From Actinomycetota bacterium (GTDB lineage: Bacteria > Actinomycetota > Geothermincolia > Fen-727 > Anoxymicrobiaceae): a DNA stretch of 9,566 nucleotides. Both the position numbers and the translations under genes were made by a program. Positions 1 through 6,239 of the stretch are shown in pieces (position 1 is the first letter of the stretch; each line of letters opens with the position of its first letter). The DNA lies in the NCBI GenBank assembly GCA_018894655.1, contig JAHIPE010000158.1, forward strand, positions 1 to 9,566. Reading direction: 5' to 3'. The notes under the pieces were generated by a model, which was given only the letters and a program-made list of their open reading frames with translations, ran no database searches and was not told where the DNA came from.

Positions 1-418
1 AATGTTCGGCCCCTTGAAAAAGGTAGGCGGATTGGCCCACGTCATGTTGCCCGAGAGCAGGGGCAAGGACAAGGGGAGAAATCCCGCCAAGTTCGCCGAC
101 ACCGCGGTGGAGTTCCTGGTGGACGAGTTGGTTAGAAAGGGAGCCAGGCGGAAAGGTGTCCTCTGCAAGATAGTGGGCGGCTCACAGATGTTCGAGATGC
201 TGGGCTCCAGCGGCCAGGACGGGGATTCCGAAGGGAAGCCGAAGCCCAAGCACATAGGGGCACGAAACGTGGAGGCGGTGAAGCAGGCGCTGGGGGGGCT
301 GGGGATTCCTCTGGTGGGGGAGGACACGGGCGGGAACTACGGCAGGACGGTGAGGTTCAACACCTCCACCGGCGAGCTTGAGATAAGCTCGATATGCCAC
401 GGCAGAACGGTGATCTGA
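1..418 (+). CDS. cheD: CheD, chemoreceptor glutamine deamidase (5' end outside window)
   Basis: CheD deamidates specific glutamines in the cytoplasmic helices of methyl-accepting chemotaxis proteins and in many Gram-positives also binds CheC. The visible 138 residues carry the family signature: GGLAHVMLP near the start, with the catalytic His at visible residue 13, then KFADTAVEFLVDEL, a CKIVGGSQMF strand, HIGARNVEAV, and GEDTGGNYGRTVRF followed by the last strands. The catalytic Cys of the usual GLGSC motif should lie about 20 residues before the first visible residue, so the gene starts upstream of the window; the ATG at base 2 is internal. Full CheD is about 160 residues, which fits. The stretch between SGQDGDSEGK and HIGARN is a somewhat long, charged loop. 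The stop lies only 2 bases from the stop of the convergent receptor gene. Family assignment is firm; substrate pairing with that neighbour is inference. Confidence 0.93.
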   Translation, partial: MFGPLKKVGGLAHVMLPESRGKDKGRNPAKFADTAVEFLVDELVRKGARRKGVLCKIVGGSQMFEMLGSSGQDGDSEGKPKPKHIGARNVEAVKQALGGLGIPLVGEDTGGNYGRTVRFNTSTGELEISSICHGRTVI

Positions 419-420
419 GG

Positions 421-1932
421 CTAGACCTTAAACCGCTGGACCATCTCCTTCAGCTCCAGCGCCATTTCCGAGAGCCTTCGGGCGGCCGCGGAGATGTCCC
501 GCGCCGCGGCACGCTGGTCCTGGGACGCGGATGCTATCTCTACCGTCTTGTTGGCCCCTACCTCCGCCAGGATCTCGCTCTCCTGGAGAAGCTCCCTGAT
601 TTCCTCAAGGCGGGGAAGCTCGGGTGGAAGAGCCCCTGGCGTGAAGCTCATGGAGTCCATGATCTTCCTGATTTTCTGGGTCTGCGCCTCCATGTTCCTG
701 GCCAGCACTACCACAGAATCCGCTATCTCCTCGGTGTTGGAGAACATGTCCTGGGTAGCGGCAGACTGCTCCTGGGCTAACATGGACATCTTGTCAGAGC
801 TGTAACCGGCTTCGCTCAGGGTGCTGCGCAGGTAATCACGCATGCGAAGGATAACCGAGGCCAGTGCCCCGATCTGGTCCCTGGTACGGATGATAACGTC
901 GCCGGTCAGGTCGCCGGATCCGATTCGCTCCGCGGCAGCGGCCAGTTCGTTGATCGGCCGGGTTATGCTCAGACCCAGGAGAACGGCGGCGAAGACCGCG
1001 CAGACAACGATGATCGCCGTCAGCCCCAGTAAGGCCCAGGTCACGAGCCTGGCGGGGGCGTACGCTTCGTCGGTTGGGACGATGACACCGACTGCCCAAT
1101 CGAGCTTGACGTCATGTTTGGAGGACTGGGTCTTGGAGGACTGGGTCACCGTGGTGTAGGTGACCAGGTAGCCGGTTCCCTTGCGGTTGATTGTCAGGGA
1201 GGAAGTATCGCCGCGCCCCCAGGCGACCGCGTCGGCGATCGCCTGGACCTCGTCCGGCTCCTTGCCGGGGGCTTTCGCCGCCCTGGTGAAGAGGTGGCCG
1301 GCGATGATGGCTCCCCTCTCGTCGATGAGGAAGCCGTGGCCGGTGGTCTCGATGCTGACACTATTGATAGCCTCACGTATGTCTGACAACGTCGTGAACA
1401 GGACAACGGACAGCTGCCTCCCCGAGATGACCAGCGGCGAGGAGACGGCCAGGACCGGGGAGTCGAGGCCGAGCCGGGTGAGCTCATCGTCCTCGTAGAC
1501 GTAGGTGAAGGCCAGCTTTCTGGTGAGGGCGTCGTCGAACCAGGAGGTGCCGGTCGCGTTGCCCATCTCCTCGAGGGTGTCGGTCCCCGCGATACTGTTA
1601 CCCCCCGCGTCCAGGACTAACGCCTCCAAGCCGATGGGCCAGTTCTCCATGAAGGTGGCCAGCGTGCTGCGCATTATCTCGGGGTCGAGGCTCGAGGCCC
1701 GTTCCATGTTGTTGACCAGAAGCTCCGTCCTGGCCCTTCGGCGGTCCAGGGAGACATCCAGGAAGTTCCGGGTGAGCTCCGCCGAGTCGGCCATCGAGTC
1801 CTCGATGTTGTCGCGGATAATGCGGTTCACCAGCACCTGGGAGATGGCAAGCGCGGCTCCCAAGGCGACGATCACCAGTAGGACAAGGGTTGCAGTTATC
1901 TTGACCCGCAGGTCTTTCTCCCAGAATCCCAG
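421..1932 (-). CDS. Methyl-accepting chemotaxis protein-like receptor with shortened signalling domain
   Basis: The first ATG/GTG/TTG start is the GTG at 1873-1875 (484 residues), but that cuts the first membrane helix to about 16 residues. The frame stays open to a stop at 1969-1971, and the added residues (LRVK then ITATLVLLV) complete the helix with a basic N-flank. A CTG at 1930-1932, 5 bases after AAAGGGG, is the most plausible start (503 residues). In the 484-residue numbering: extracellular double-Cache-like sensor about 25-275 (GHGFLIDERGAIIAGH; LDWAVGVIVPTDEAYAP), second membrane helix about 277-303, HAMP about 304-355 from ITRPINEL, then two helices (about 356-410 and 422-484) joined by a proline-rich turn (FTPGALPPELP). 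The last helix ends MVQRFKV, as MCP methylation helices do. The conserved hairpin tip that contacts CheA/CheW (NLLALNAAIEAARAGE-like) is absent. Candidate modification sites include NTEEIAD and SQDQ. It may be a non-signalling or partner-dependent receptor. Confidence 0.8.
   Translation of the reverse strand: MGFWEKDLRVKITATLVLLVIVALGAALAISQVLVNRIIRDNIEDSMADSAELTRNFLDVSLDRRRARTELLVNNMERASSLDPEIMRSTLATFMENWPIGLEALVLDAGGNSIAGTDTLEEMGNATGTSWFDDALTRKLAFTYVYEDDELTRLGLDSPVLAVSSPLVISGRQLSVVLFTTLSDIREAINSVSIETTGHGFLIDERGAIIAGHLFTRAAKAPGKEPDEVQAIADAVAWGRGDTSSLTINRKGTGYLVTYTTVTQSSKTQSSKHDVKLDWAVGVIVPTDEAYAPARLVTWALLGLTAIIVVCAVFAAVLLGLSITRPINELAAAAERIGSGDLTGDVIIRTRDQIGALASVILRMRDYLRSTLSEAGYSSDKMSMLAQEQSAATQDMFSNTEEIADSVVVLARNMEAQTQKIRKIMDSMSFTPGALPPELPRLEEIRELLQESEILAEVGANKTVEIASASQDQRAAARDISAAARRLSEMALELKEMVQRFKV
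1118..1147. repeat. Perfect 15-bp tandem duplication inside the receptor gene
   Basis: Two identical 15-base units (TTGGAGGACTGGGTC) lie head to tail. On the coding strand they encode TQSSK twice in succession (residues 244-253 in the 484-residue numbering), within a polar loop of the extracellular sensor domain. The unit length is a multiple of three, so the frame is kept. Perfect identity implies a recent duplication. Confidence 0.9.
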
Positions 1933-2016
1933 AGGAGCCCCTTTCCGTCTGAAACAGGTTGCTCCCGGTCACCCCGGATTTTAACGCGAGTTGACCGACC
2001 GCAGTCGCGTGAATTA

Positions 2017-2045
2017 ATGATATACCACGGATTTTACTCCTTCAA
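2017..2045 (-). promoter_or_regulatory. Candidate sigma-A promoter for the chemoreceptor-like gene
   Basis: On the minus strand TTGAAG (2040-2045) and TATCAT (2017-2022) are separated by 17 bases. They match the -35 consensus at 4 of 6 and the -10 at 5 of 6 positions. Transcription would begin near 2010, leaving about 78 bases before the proposed CTG start. No sigma-28 type flagellar promoter (TAAA with GCCGATAT) was seen here. Support is sequence pattern and position only. Confidence 0.4.
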
Positions 2046-2105
2046 CAGTGCCAAGCGAGCTTTTGGCGGCGGGCGCACGGGACGCGGCCGGAAACGTGGC
2101 CAGGG

Positions 2106-2275
2106 CTAAGTGCCCCGTTCCATAAATACGGTGTCGTATCGAGAGCGCCGAGGCGCCGCTCATGCAAGGCGCGCGACCGAGCTGTACTCTGTGAGTACAG
2201 CGAGGGAGCGGAACGCAGCAGGTGCGGATGCATCGACGTTCGAATGCAAGCGTATCTATGGAGCGGGGCACTAAG
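2106..2275. mobile_element. Non-autonomous inverted-repeat (MITE-like) element or structured repeat
   Basis: The ends at 2106-2130 and 2251-2275 are inverted repeats: over 25 paired positions 22 are Watson-Crick, one is G·T and two are mismatches. The very edges instead read CTAAG on both sides (2106-2110 and 2271-2275) as a direct repeat, as expected of a 5-bp target duplication around a 160-bp element (2111-2270). Inside are further hairpins: GCGC-CGAG-GCGC (2145-2156), a perfect 9-bp stem GCTGTACTC with loop TGT (2182-2201, preceded by G2181), and an imperfect stem from TGCATCGA to TCGAATGCA (2230-2248). No open frame in it looks coding and no transposase is present. It could be a mobile element, or an RNA or DNA structure folding as a multi-branched cloverleaf. 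I have an impression of similar repeats in other environmental bacterial genomes but cannot check it. Confidence 0.75.
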
Positions 2276-2339
2276 GCGGTCGGAACTCCTTGCCGGGGCC
2301 GTGGAGACTGCCCAGAGGGGCGCGCGGGAACGGCGGATA

Positions 2340-3431
2340 TCACTCCTCGGCAGGGGACTTGACGCCCAGGAAGTACTTGCCGGCCGCCTCGAAGATCGCG
2401 TCGGCGACCAGGTTGACGAAGGAATCGCCCGTGAGCATCGCCTCCTCCTCGGGGTTGGTGATGAAGACCGGCTCGATGATGACCACCGGCATACGGGTTT
2501 CCCTGAGAAGAGGGAACGCCCTTCCGTGGGCGCGGCAATCACGGACCCCGAGGGAGCTGACCAGTTCGTCCTGCGCGTGGTTGGCAAGCCGGTACCCGTA
2601 TGGGGAACGGTAGTTGCCGCTGGCGAAGTAGTATGAGGACGCGCCGCCGGCCCTGGGGTCAGCCGACGAGTTCATGTGTATCGAGAGAACGAGCTCGACA
2701 GACTGCTCGTTGGCGCGAGACGCGCGCTCCGTTTCGGTCAGGTACTCCCCCCGCCTCCTGGAGTAGATAACCACAGCCTGGTGTTCCACCAGCCTTTGGC
2801 CCAGGAGCTCGACGGTACGCTCGGCTGCGTCGCTCTCCCTGAGGCCGGCGGGGCCGGTCACGCCGGGGTCGGGGGGGTAGCCGTGACCGGGGTCCAGCAT
2901 GACGCGCCTGGCGGTGATACCCCCCGTGGGCAGCCCCCTCTCTGTCTCGCGCACGGGGGCGACGCTGGAAGGCTTGGTCACCCTGGAGAGCCTGTCGAGC
3001 GCCTCGACCGTCTTGGTCCCCACGATGCCGTCGGCGGGCAGCCCGCTGTTGCGCTGGAACTGCTCGACCGCCACCGCCGCGTCGTTGTCGAAGATGCTAT
3101 CCTCCTTGCCACTGTAGAAGCCGAGGGCGTTAAGGCGGCGCTGGAGGTCGACCACGTCGTCTCCCCTCAGGGGCGGCTCACGGAGGTAGAGGAACCGGTT
3201 GCCCAGCGAGCGGCTTGCATCGACGAGGGACCTCCAGGTGTCCGGACCCACGATGCCGTCGGTGAGAAGGCCCCTCTGCTGCTGGAACCCGCGGAGCGCC
3301 TGGTCGGTCGTTTCGCCGAACGAACCCCGCTGGAAATCGTCGCATTCACCTGCCAGGAATCCGGCGGCGACGAGGCGGCCCTGTATGTCCTTGACCTCTC
3401 GGCCACTGCTACCTTTCCTGAAGAGTTTCAC
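2340..3431 (-). CDS. N-acetylmuramoyl-L-alanine amidase (Amidase_3) with two N-terminal peptidoglycan-binding domains, CwlM-like
   Basis: The fold cleaves the bond between N-acetylmuramic acid and the L-alanine of the peptide stem in peptidoglycan. Residues about 5-70 and 85-147 are two peptidoglycan-binding type 1 repeats, each ending in a DGIVG-T motif (DGIVGPDTW; DGIVGTKTV). Residues about 175-355 form the amidase_3 domain with zinc ligands His183 (DPGHG), Glu199 (LRESD) and His252 (SIHMNSS), plus catalytic Glu320 (VIIEPVFITNPEEE), so the active site is complete. There is no signal peptide or membrane helix: the protein begins MKLFRKGSSGREV. This order and the lack of a signal match actinobacterial CwlM, a cytoplasmic regulator of MurA; equating them is inference. 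The GTG start at 3431 is preceded by GGGAGG about 4 bases upstream and begins right before the first binding domain. The gene is divergent from the SRP RNA/dnaX unit. Confidence 0.92.
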   Translation of the reverse strand: MKLFRKGSSGREVKDIQGRLVAAGFLAGECDDFQRGSFGETTDQALRGFQQQRGLLTDGIVGPDTWRSLVDASRSLGNRFLYLREPPLRGDDVVDLQRRLNALGFYSGKEDSIFDNDAAVAVEQFQRNSGLPADGIVGTKTVEALDRLSRVTKPSSVAPVRETERGLPTGGITARRVMLDPGHGYPPDPGVTGPAGLRESDAAERTVELLGQRLVEHQAVVIYSRRRGEYLTETERASRANEQSVELVLSIHMNSSADPRAGGASSYYFASGNYRSPYGYRLANHAQDELVSSLGVRDCRAHGRAFPLLRETRMPVVIIEPVFITNPEEEAMLTGDSFVNLVADAIFEAAGKYFLGVKSPAEE

Positions 3432-3527
3432 CCGTCCTCCCGGGGTGTTTGGGTGGAGGCCTCACGGTTCCGCGAATGGCGCCGGCCTTGATTCTCCGCG
3501 CCCGGTGGCGACCCTGAGGCCATCTGT

Positions 3528-3540
3528 GCATATTATATGC
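3528..3540 (-). promoter_or_regulatory. Perfect TATAAT -10 box for the amidase gene, within a 13-bp dyad
   Basis: The minus strand carries a perfect TATAAT (plus-strand 3532-3537), about 95 bases before the amidase GTG. No good -35 box stands 16-18 bases upstream of it. The box sits in a perfect dyad, GCATAT-T-ATATGC, which could bind a repressor or simply be fortuitous in an AT-rich patch. This is the most AT-rich stretch of the otherwise GC-rich gap, which favours a promoter. Confidence 0.45.
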
Positions 3541-3587
3541 CAGCAGTGGAGATTTAGCCGCGAAAGGGGCAGGCTACACGGGCGGGC

Positions 3588-3630
3588 GCCCCCGGTGGCA
3601 GCAGCGGCGGGCGACGGCCGGGGCCTTTTT
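3588..3630 (+). terminator. Possible intrinsic terminator upstream of the SRP RNA promoter
   Basis: On the plus strand GCCCCcGG (3588-3595) can pair with CCGGGGC (3618-3624) with one bulged C, followed by C and five T. The loop is 22 bases. No plus-strand gene precedes it, so it could only stop transcripts antisense to the amidase from running into the SRP RNA. The T-run also overlaps the -35 box of the SRP promoter, so it may be just an A/T-rich upstream element. Confidence 0.25.
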
Positions 3631-3658
3631 GACTTTACAAATCCACAGTACGTATACT
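3629..3658 (+). promoter_or_regulatory. Strong sigma-A promoter for the SRP RNA
   Basis: TTGACT (3629-3634) and TATACT (3653-3658) are separated by 18 bases, and the predicted transcription start, 7 bases past the -10, is G3665. That is where the SRP RNA terminal helix begins, so promoter and RNA boundary support each other. Two TACGTA palindromes (3649-3654 and 3658-3663) flank and overlap the -10 box. Confidence 0.8.
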
Positions 3659-3664
3659 ACGTAT

Positions 3665-3935
3665 GACTGTGCTAGGTGGGGAGCTAGCGGTGCCCTGTAC
3701 CCGCAATCCGCTACAGCGGGACCGAACTCCCACCGGAGGTCCCTTGGGACTGGTGCTAACGCTCCGGTAAGCGGTGTTGAAGGCTGGGTCCCACGCAACG
3801 GAAATTTGTGAACCCCGTCAGGTCCGGGAGGAAGCAGCGGTAAGCAAAACCTTTCGTGTGCCGTGGAGCAACCTGGTTGGAGCTGGCTGCAGGGGTGGAG
3901 CCCGATTCGGGGGGTCAATGGTGGGTGCACAGTCA
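3665..3935 (+). ncRNA. ffs: Signal recognition particle RNA, long bacterial (Alu-containing) form
   Basis: This RNA scaffolds SRP with Ffh and targets nascent membrane proteins to FtsY. The domain IV core is clear: GTCAG then GTCCGGGAGGAAGCAGC (3817-3838), with closing CC/GG pairs around a GGGA tetraloop (3826-3829). Upstream, GTGCTAGGTGGGGAGCTAGC, then GGTGCCCTGTACCCGCAATC, matches the 5' Alu domain of long Firmicute-type SRP RNAs, and TGGGTCCCACGCAACGGAAA is the usual entry to the S domain. The ends pair: 3664-3672 (TGACTGTGC) with 3927-3935 (GCACAGTCA), giving about 271 nt, against about 100 nt for the E. coli 4.5S form. No strong U-tract follows, only CTTTATTATTAG, so the 3' end may be made by processing. 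In B. subtilis the equivalent gene also sits directly before dnaX. The exact 3' end is uncertain by several bases. Confidence 0.95.
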
Positions 3936-3993
3936 CTTTATTATTAGTGGGAGACAGAGCGGCTCATACGGCCGGCCAGGGGACGGGAAAGCG

Positions 3994-5880
3994 ATGGAGC
4001 ACATTTCCTTATACCGTAAGTGGCGCCCCCAGGCGCTCTGTGAGGTTGTTGGCCAGCGCCACGTGACCGATACGCTGGCAAACGCCCTGTCGGGGGGCAG
4101 GCTGGTGCACGCCTACCTCTTCTCGGGACCGCGGGGCACCGGGAAGACCAGCACCGCGCGAATCCTGGCCAAGGCGATAAACTGCGATGAGGGCCCCACC
4201 GCGACACCGTGCAACACCTGCGACGCCTGCGTGTCCATATCCCAGGGGACCGCGCTGGACGTCATCGAGATTGACGCCGCAAGCAACAGGAGGATTGACG
4301 AGATACGGGGACTCCTGGAGAAGATACCGTTTGCCCCGACCGCGTTCCGGACCAAGGTCTACATCATCGACGAGGTGCACCAGTTGACCCCAGAGGCCTC
4401 GAGCGCGCTCCTGAAGACGCTGGAGGAACCGCCGGGGCACGTTATCTTCGTCCTGGCGACAACCGAGCCGCACAAGCTGCTTCCCACGATCGTGTCCCGG
4501 TGCCAGAGGTTTGAGTTCAGCCTTGTTCCGACAAAGGAGATATCCCGTCTCCTGGGTCAGATTGCCTCCCGGGAGGAGATCGATATCGAGGAGGAGGCGC
4601 TGGGCATGATAGCGGAGCACGCCCACGGGTCGGTACGAGACGCGATAGGCGTGATCGACCAGATATCCAACTTCTCGGGGAAGAAGGTGACGCTCGCGCA
4701 ACTGGCGCAGATACTGGGGGAGGTCGAGACCGATCTCACCTTCGAGATGGTGGACCTGATAGCCGAGAGGGAAACCCCGGGCGCGCTCGCGCTCGTCGGC
4801 AGCATTGTGGACGCGGGGAAGGACCCGCGAAGGTTCGTGGAGTCGCTCATATCGCACCTGAGGTGCCTGTTCCTCATTCAGAACGCGGCGAAGGCGGAGG
4901 AGATCGTGGAGGCGACCGAGGATCACTACCAGCGCCTGGCCGAGCAGTCCAACAGGCTCCGCCGCTTCGAGGTTATAAGGCTGATGGAACGGCTGGGAGA
5001 GACCCACCGGCAGATGAGGTGGAGCGAGAACCCCAGGGTGGCTATCGAGTGCGCGCTGGTCAAGGCGACAAAGCTGGACGCCGACATCTCCCTCGAGGGC
5101 CTCGACTTCCGCATCAGCGAGATGGAGAAGAAGTTGGAGGCCCTCAGTGGGGAAGCGGCCGGGCGCGTCGCCCCCCAGCGTCAGGCCGCGAGCGAACCGG
5201 TGAAAGCAGTCCGGGACGCGGCCGCCCCCGGAAACCGACCCGAAGAGAAAGTCGAACCTGCCGCCGTTGACGAGGAGAGCAAGGAGAGCGGGGGGGAGGA
5301 TGGGAGGGGGCGGCCGCCGACGGCCGAGGTCACGGTGAGGGAGGAAACCCGGCAAGCCGGGCAAGCCAGCGTTTCAGACCGGGAGAAGGCCAGAAGGGCG
5401 TGGGCGGCGGTGCAGGCCGAGTTCAAGAAGTTGGGGAAGATGAGGCTATATGCCATTCTCACCAAGGCCAAGATACAGGAGGTGTCGGGGGGGGAGATTA
5501 TGCTGGGGTTCCCCGAGGACGCCTCATTCCAGATGGACCTCCTCAAAGATTCGGGTGATATAGGCCTGGTGGAGGAAGCGTGGTCACGGTTCCTGGGCGA
5601 GCCGGTCAGCATCAGGCTCGAGGGCCTGCGGGCAAGGGAACCGGCGCCCAAGAAGCAGAAGGGGCAGGCCGTGGCCCCCCCCAGGGAGGAGGCCGGTGGC
5701 CGGCGGGCCGGGAGCGAGGGGCGCCACGAGGAACCCGGCAAAGAGCCCCGGGAGGAGGAGGGCCCACCGGAGGACGCGCCGGAGGGCGCTCAGAAGAGCG
5801 AATCAGAGACGCTGGCGAATCACCTCAAGGAGCAGTTCGACGGAGAGATAGTCGAGCGCGAGAATAAGGGGAAGAGTTAG
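3994..5880 (+). CDS. dnaX: DNA polymerase III subunit tau/gamma (clamp loader ATPase)
   Basis: DnaX is the ATPase motor of the clamp loader and links the polymerases at the replication fork. Residues 5-20 carry the family start (SLYRKWRPQ), followed by Walker A GPRGTGKT (45-52), a zinc module with Cys64, Cys73, Cys76 and Cys79, Walker B IIDEVH (124-129), sensor 1 ATTEPHK (155-161), the SRC motif (168-170) and sensor 2 GSVRDA (212-217). The collar domain runs to about residue 360. A charged, proline-rich linker (about 385-463) leads to a tau-type domain (about 464-545, ARRAWAAVQAEF to PVSIRLEGL), then an acidic tail ending LKEQFDGEIVERE. At 628 residues it is tau-length. The frame is open back to 3856, but that lies inside the SRP RNA, and homology starts at this ATG, so 3994 is chosen. 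I saw no convincing signal for frameshifting to a gamma form. Confidence 0.97.
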   Translation: MEHISLYRKWRPQALCEVVGQRHVTDTLANALSGGRLVHAYLFSGPRGTGKTSTARILAKAINCDEGPTATPCNTCDACVSISQGTALDVIEIDAASNRRIDEIRGLLEKIPFAPTAFRTKVYIIDEVHQLTPEASSALLKTLEEPPGHVIFVLATTEPHKLLPTIVSRCQRFEFSLVPTKEISRLLGQIASREEIDIEEEALGMIAEHAHGSVRDAIGVIDQISNFSGKKVTLAQLAQILGEVETDLTFEMVDLIAERETPGALALVGSIVDAGKDPRRFVESLISHLRCLFLIQNAAKAEEIVEATEDHYQRLAEQSNRLRRFEVIRLMERLGETHRQMRWSENPRVAIECALVKATKLDADISLEGLDFRISEMEKKLEALSGEAAGRVAPQRQAASEPVKAVRDAAAPGNRPEEKVEPAAVDEESKESGGEDGRGRPPTAEVTVREETRQAGQASVSDREKARRAWAAVQAEFKKLGKMRLYAILTKAKIQEVSGGEIMLGFPEDASFQMDLLKDSGDIGLVEEAWSRFLGEPVSIRLEGLRAREPAPKKQKGQAVAPPREEAGGRRAGSEGRHEEPGKEPREEEGPPEDAPEGAQKSESETLANHLKEQFDGEIVERENKGKS

Positions 5881-5881
5881 C

Positions 5882-6232
5882 ATGTCCAAGGGCAAGTACT
5901 ATCCGAAGGCCCCCAAGGGTCCGAAAGGCGGGCCACAGGGGATGATGAAGCAGTTCCAGCAGGTCCAGAAGCAGATGGCTGAGGTGCAGGAGTCGCTGGC
6001 CCAGGAAAGCGTCGAGTACTCTGCCGGTGGCGGGATGGTAAAGGTCGTCGCCGACGGGCAGCAGGGAATCAAGAGTATAAGCATCGACCCGCAGGTGGTT
6101 GACCCCGAGGATGTCGGCATGCTCGAGGACCTGGTGCTGGTGGCGGTGAGCGGCGCCCTGGACCAGTCACGGGCGCTGGTAGAGGAACGAATGGGAGGGC
6201 TGACCGGAGGCCTGGGGATACCGGGCTTCTGA
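5882..6232 (+). CDS. ebfC: YbaB/EbfC family nucleoid-associated protein
   Basis: Members are small dimeric DNA-binding proteins that coat the nucleoid; the gene is nearly always between dnaX and recR. At 116 residues the length is typical. The N-terminal 20 residues are basic and Gly/Pro/Lys-rich (YYPKAPKGPKGGPQG), followed by a long helix (about 21-45, MMKQFQQVQKQMAEVQESL). Then comes the family's VEYSAGGGMVKVVADGQQGIKSISIDP sheet region (shown in part: YSAGGGMVKVVADGQ), and a C-terminal helix (DPEDVGMLEDLVLVAVSGAL). The C-terminus is glycine-rich. The ATG lies one base after the dnaX stop, and the purine-rich AAGGGGAAGAG at the end of dnaX can serve as its ribosome binding site, so translation is probably coupled. 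Confidence 0.95.
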   Translation: MSKGKYYPKAPKGPKGGPQGMMKQFQQVQKQMAEVQESLAQESVEYSAGGGMVKVVADGQQGIKSISIDPQVVDPEDVGMLEDLVLVAVSGALDQSRALVEERMGGLTGGLGIPGF

Positions 6233-6239
6233 AGTAGCC

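Noticed and set aside
2014..2640. Long overlapping minus- and plus-strand open frames across the intergenic element and the amidase 3' end
   Set aside because: They run through the inverted-repeat element and antisense or out of frame to the amidase, are Arg/Pro/Ser-rich and match no family; typical GC-rich shadow frames.
3856..3993. In-frame extension of dnaX upstream to an ATG at 3856
   Set aside because: The extension lies mostly inside the SRP RNA and shows no family similarity; DnaX homology begins exactly at the ATG at 3994.
3936..3993. Separate dnaX promoter at TATTAT (3939-3944)
   Set aside because: No -35 box at suitable spacing; the AT-rich stretch is more likely the 3' trailer of the SRP RNA.
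5287..5300. Programmed frameshift at the seven-G run in dnaX giving a gamma subunit
   Set aside because: No A-rich slippery site, no obvious stimulatory hairpin, and no nearby stop in the -1 frame after the run.
4009..5364. A 451-codon open frame antisense to dnaX
   Set aside because: It mirrors dnaX codon structure in a GC-rich gene and has no recognisable domain; dnaX is certain on the other strand.
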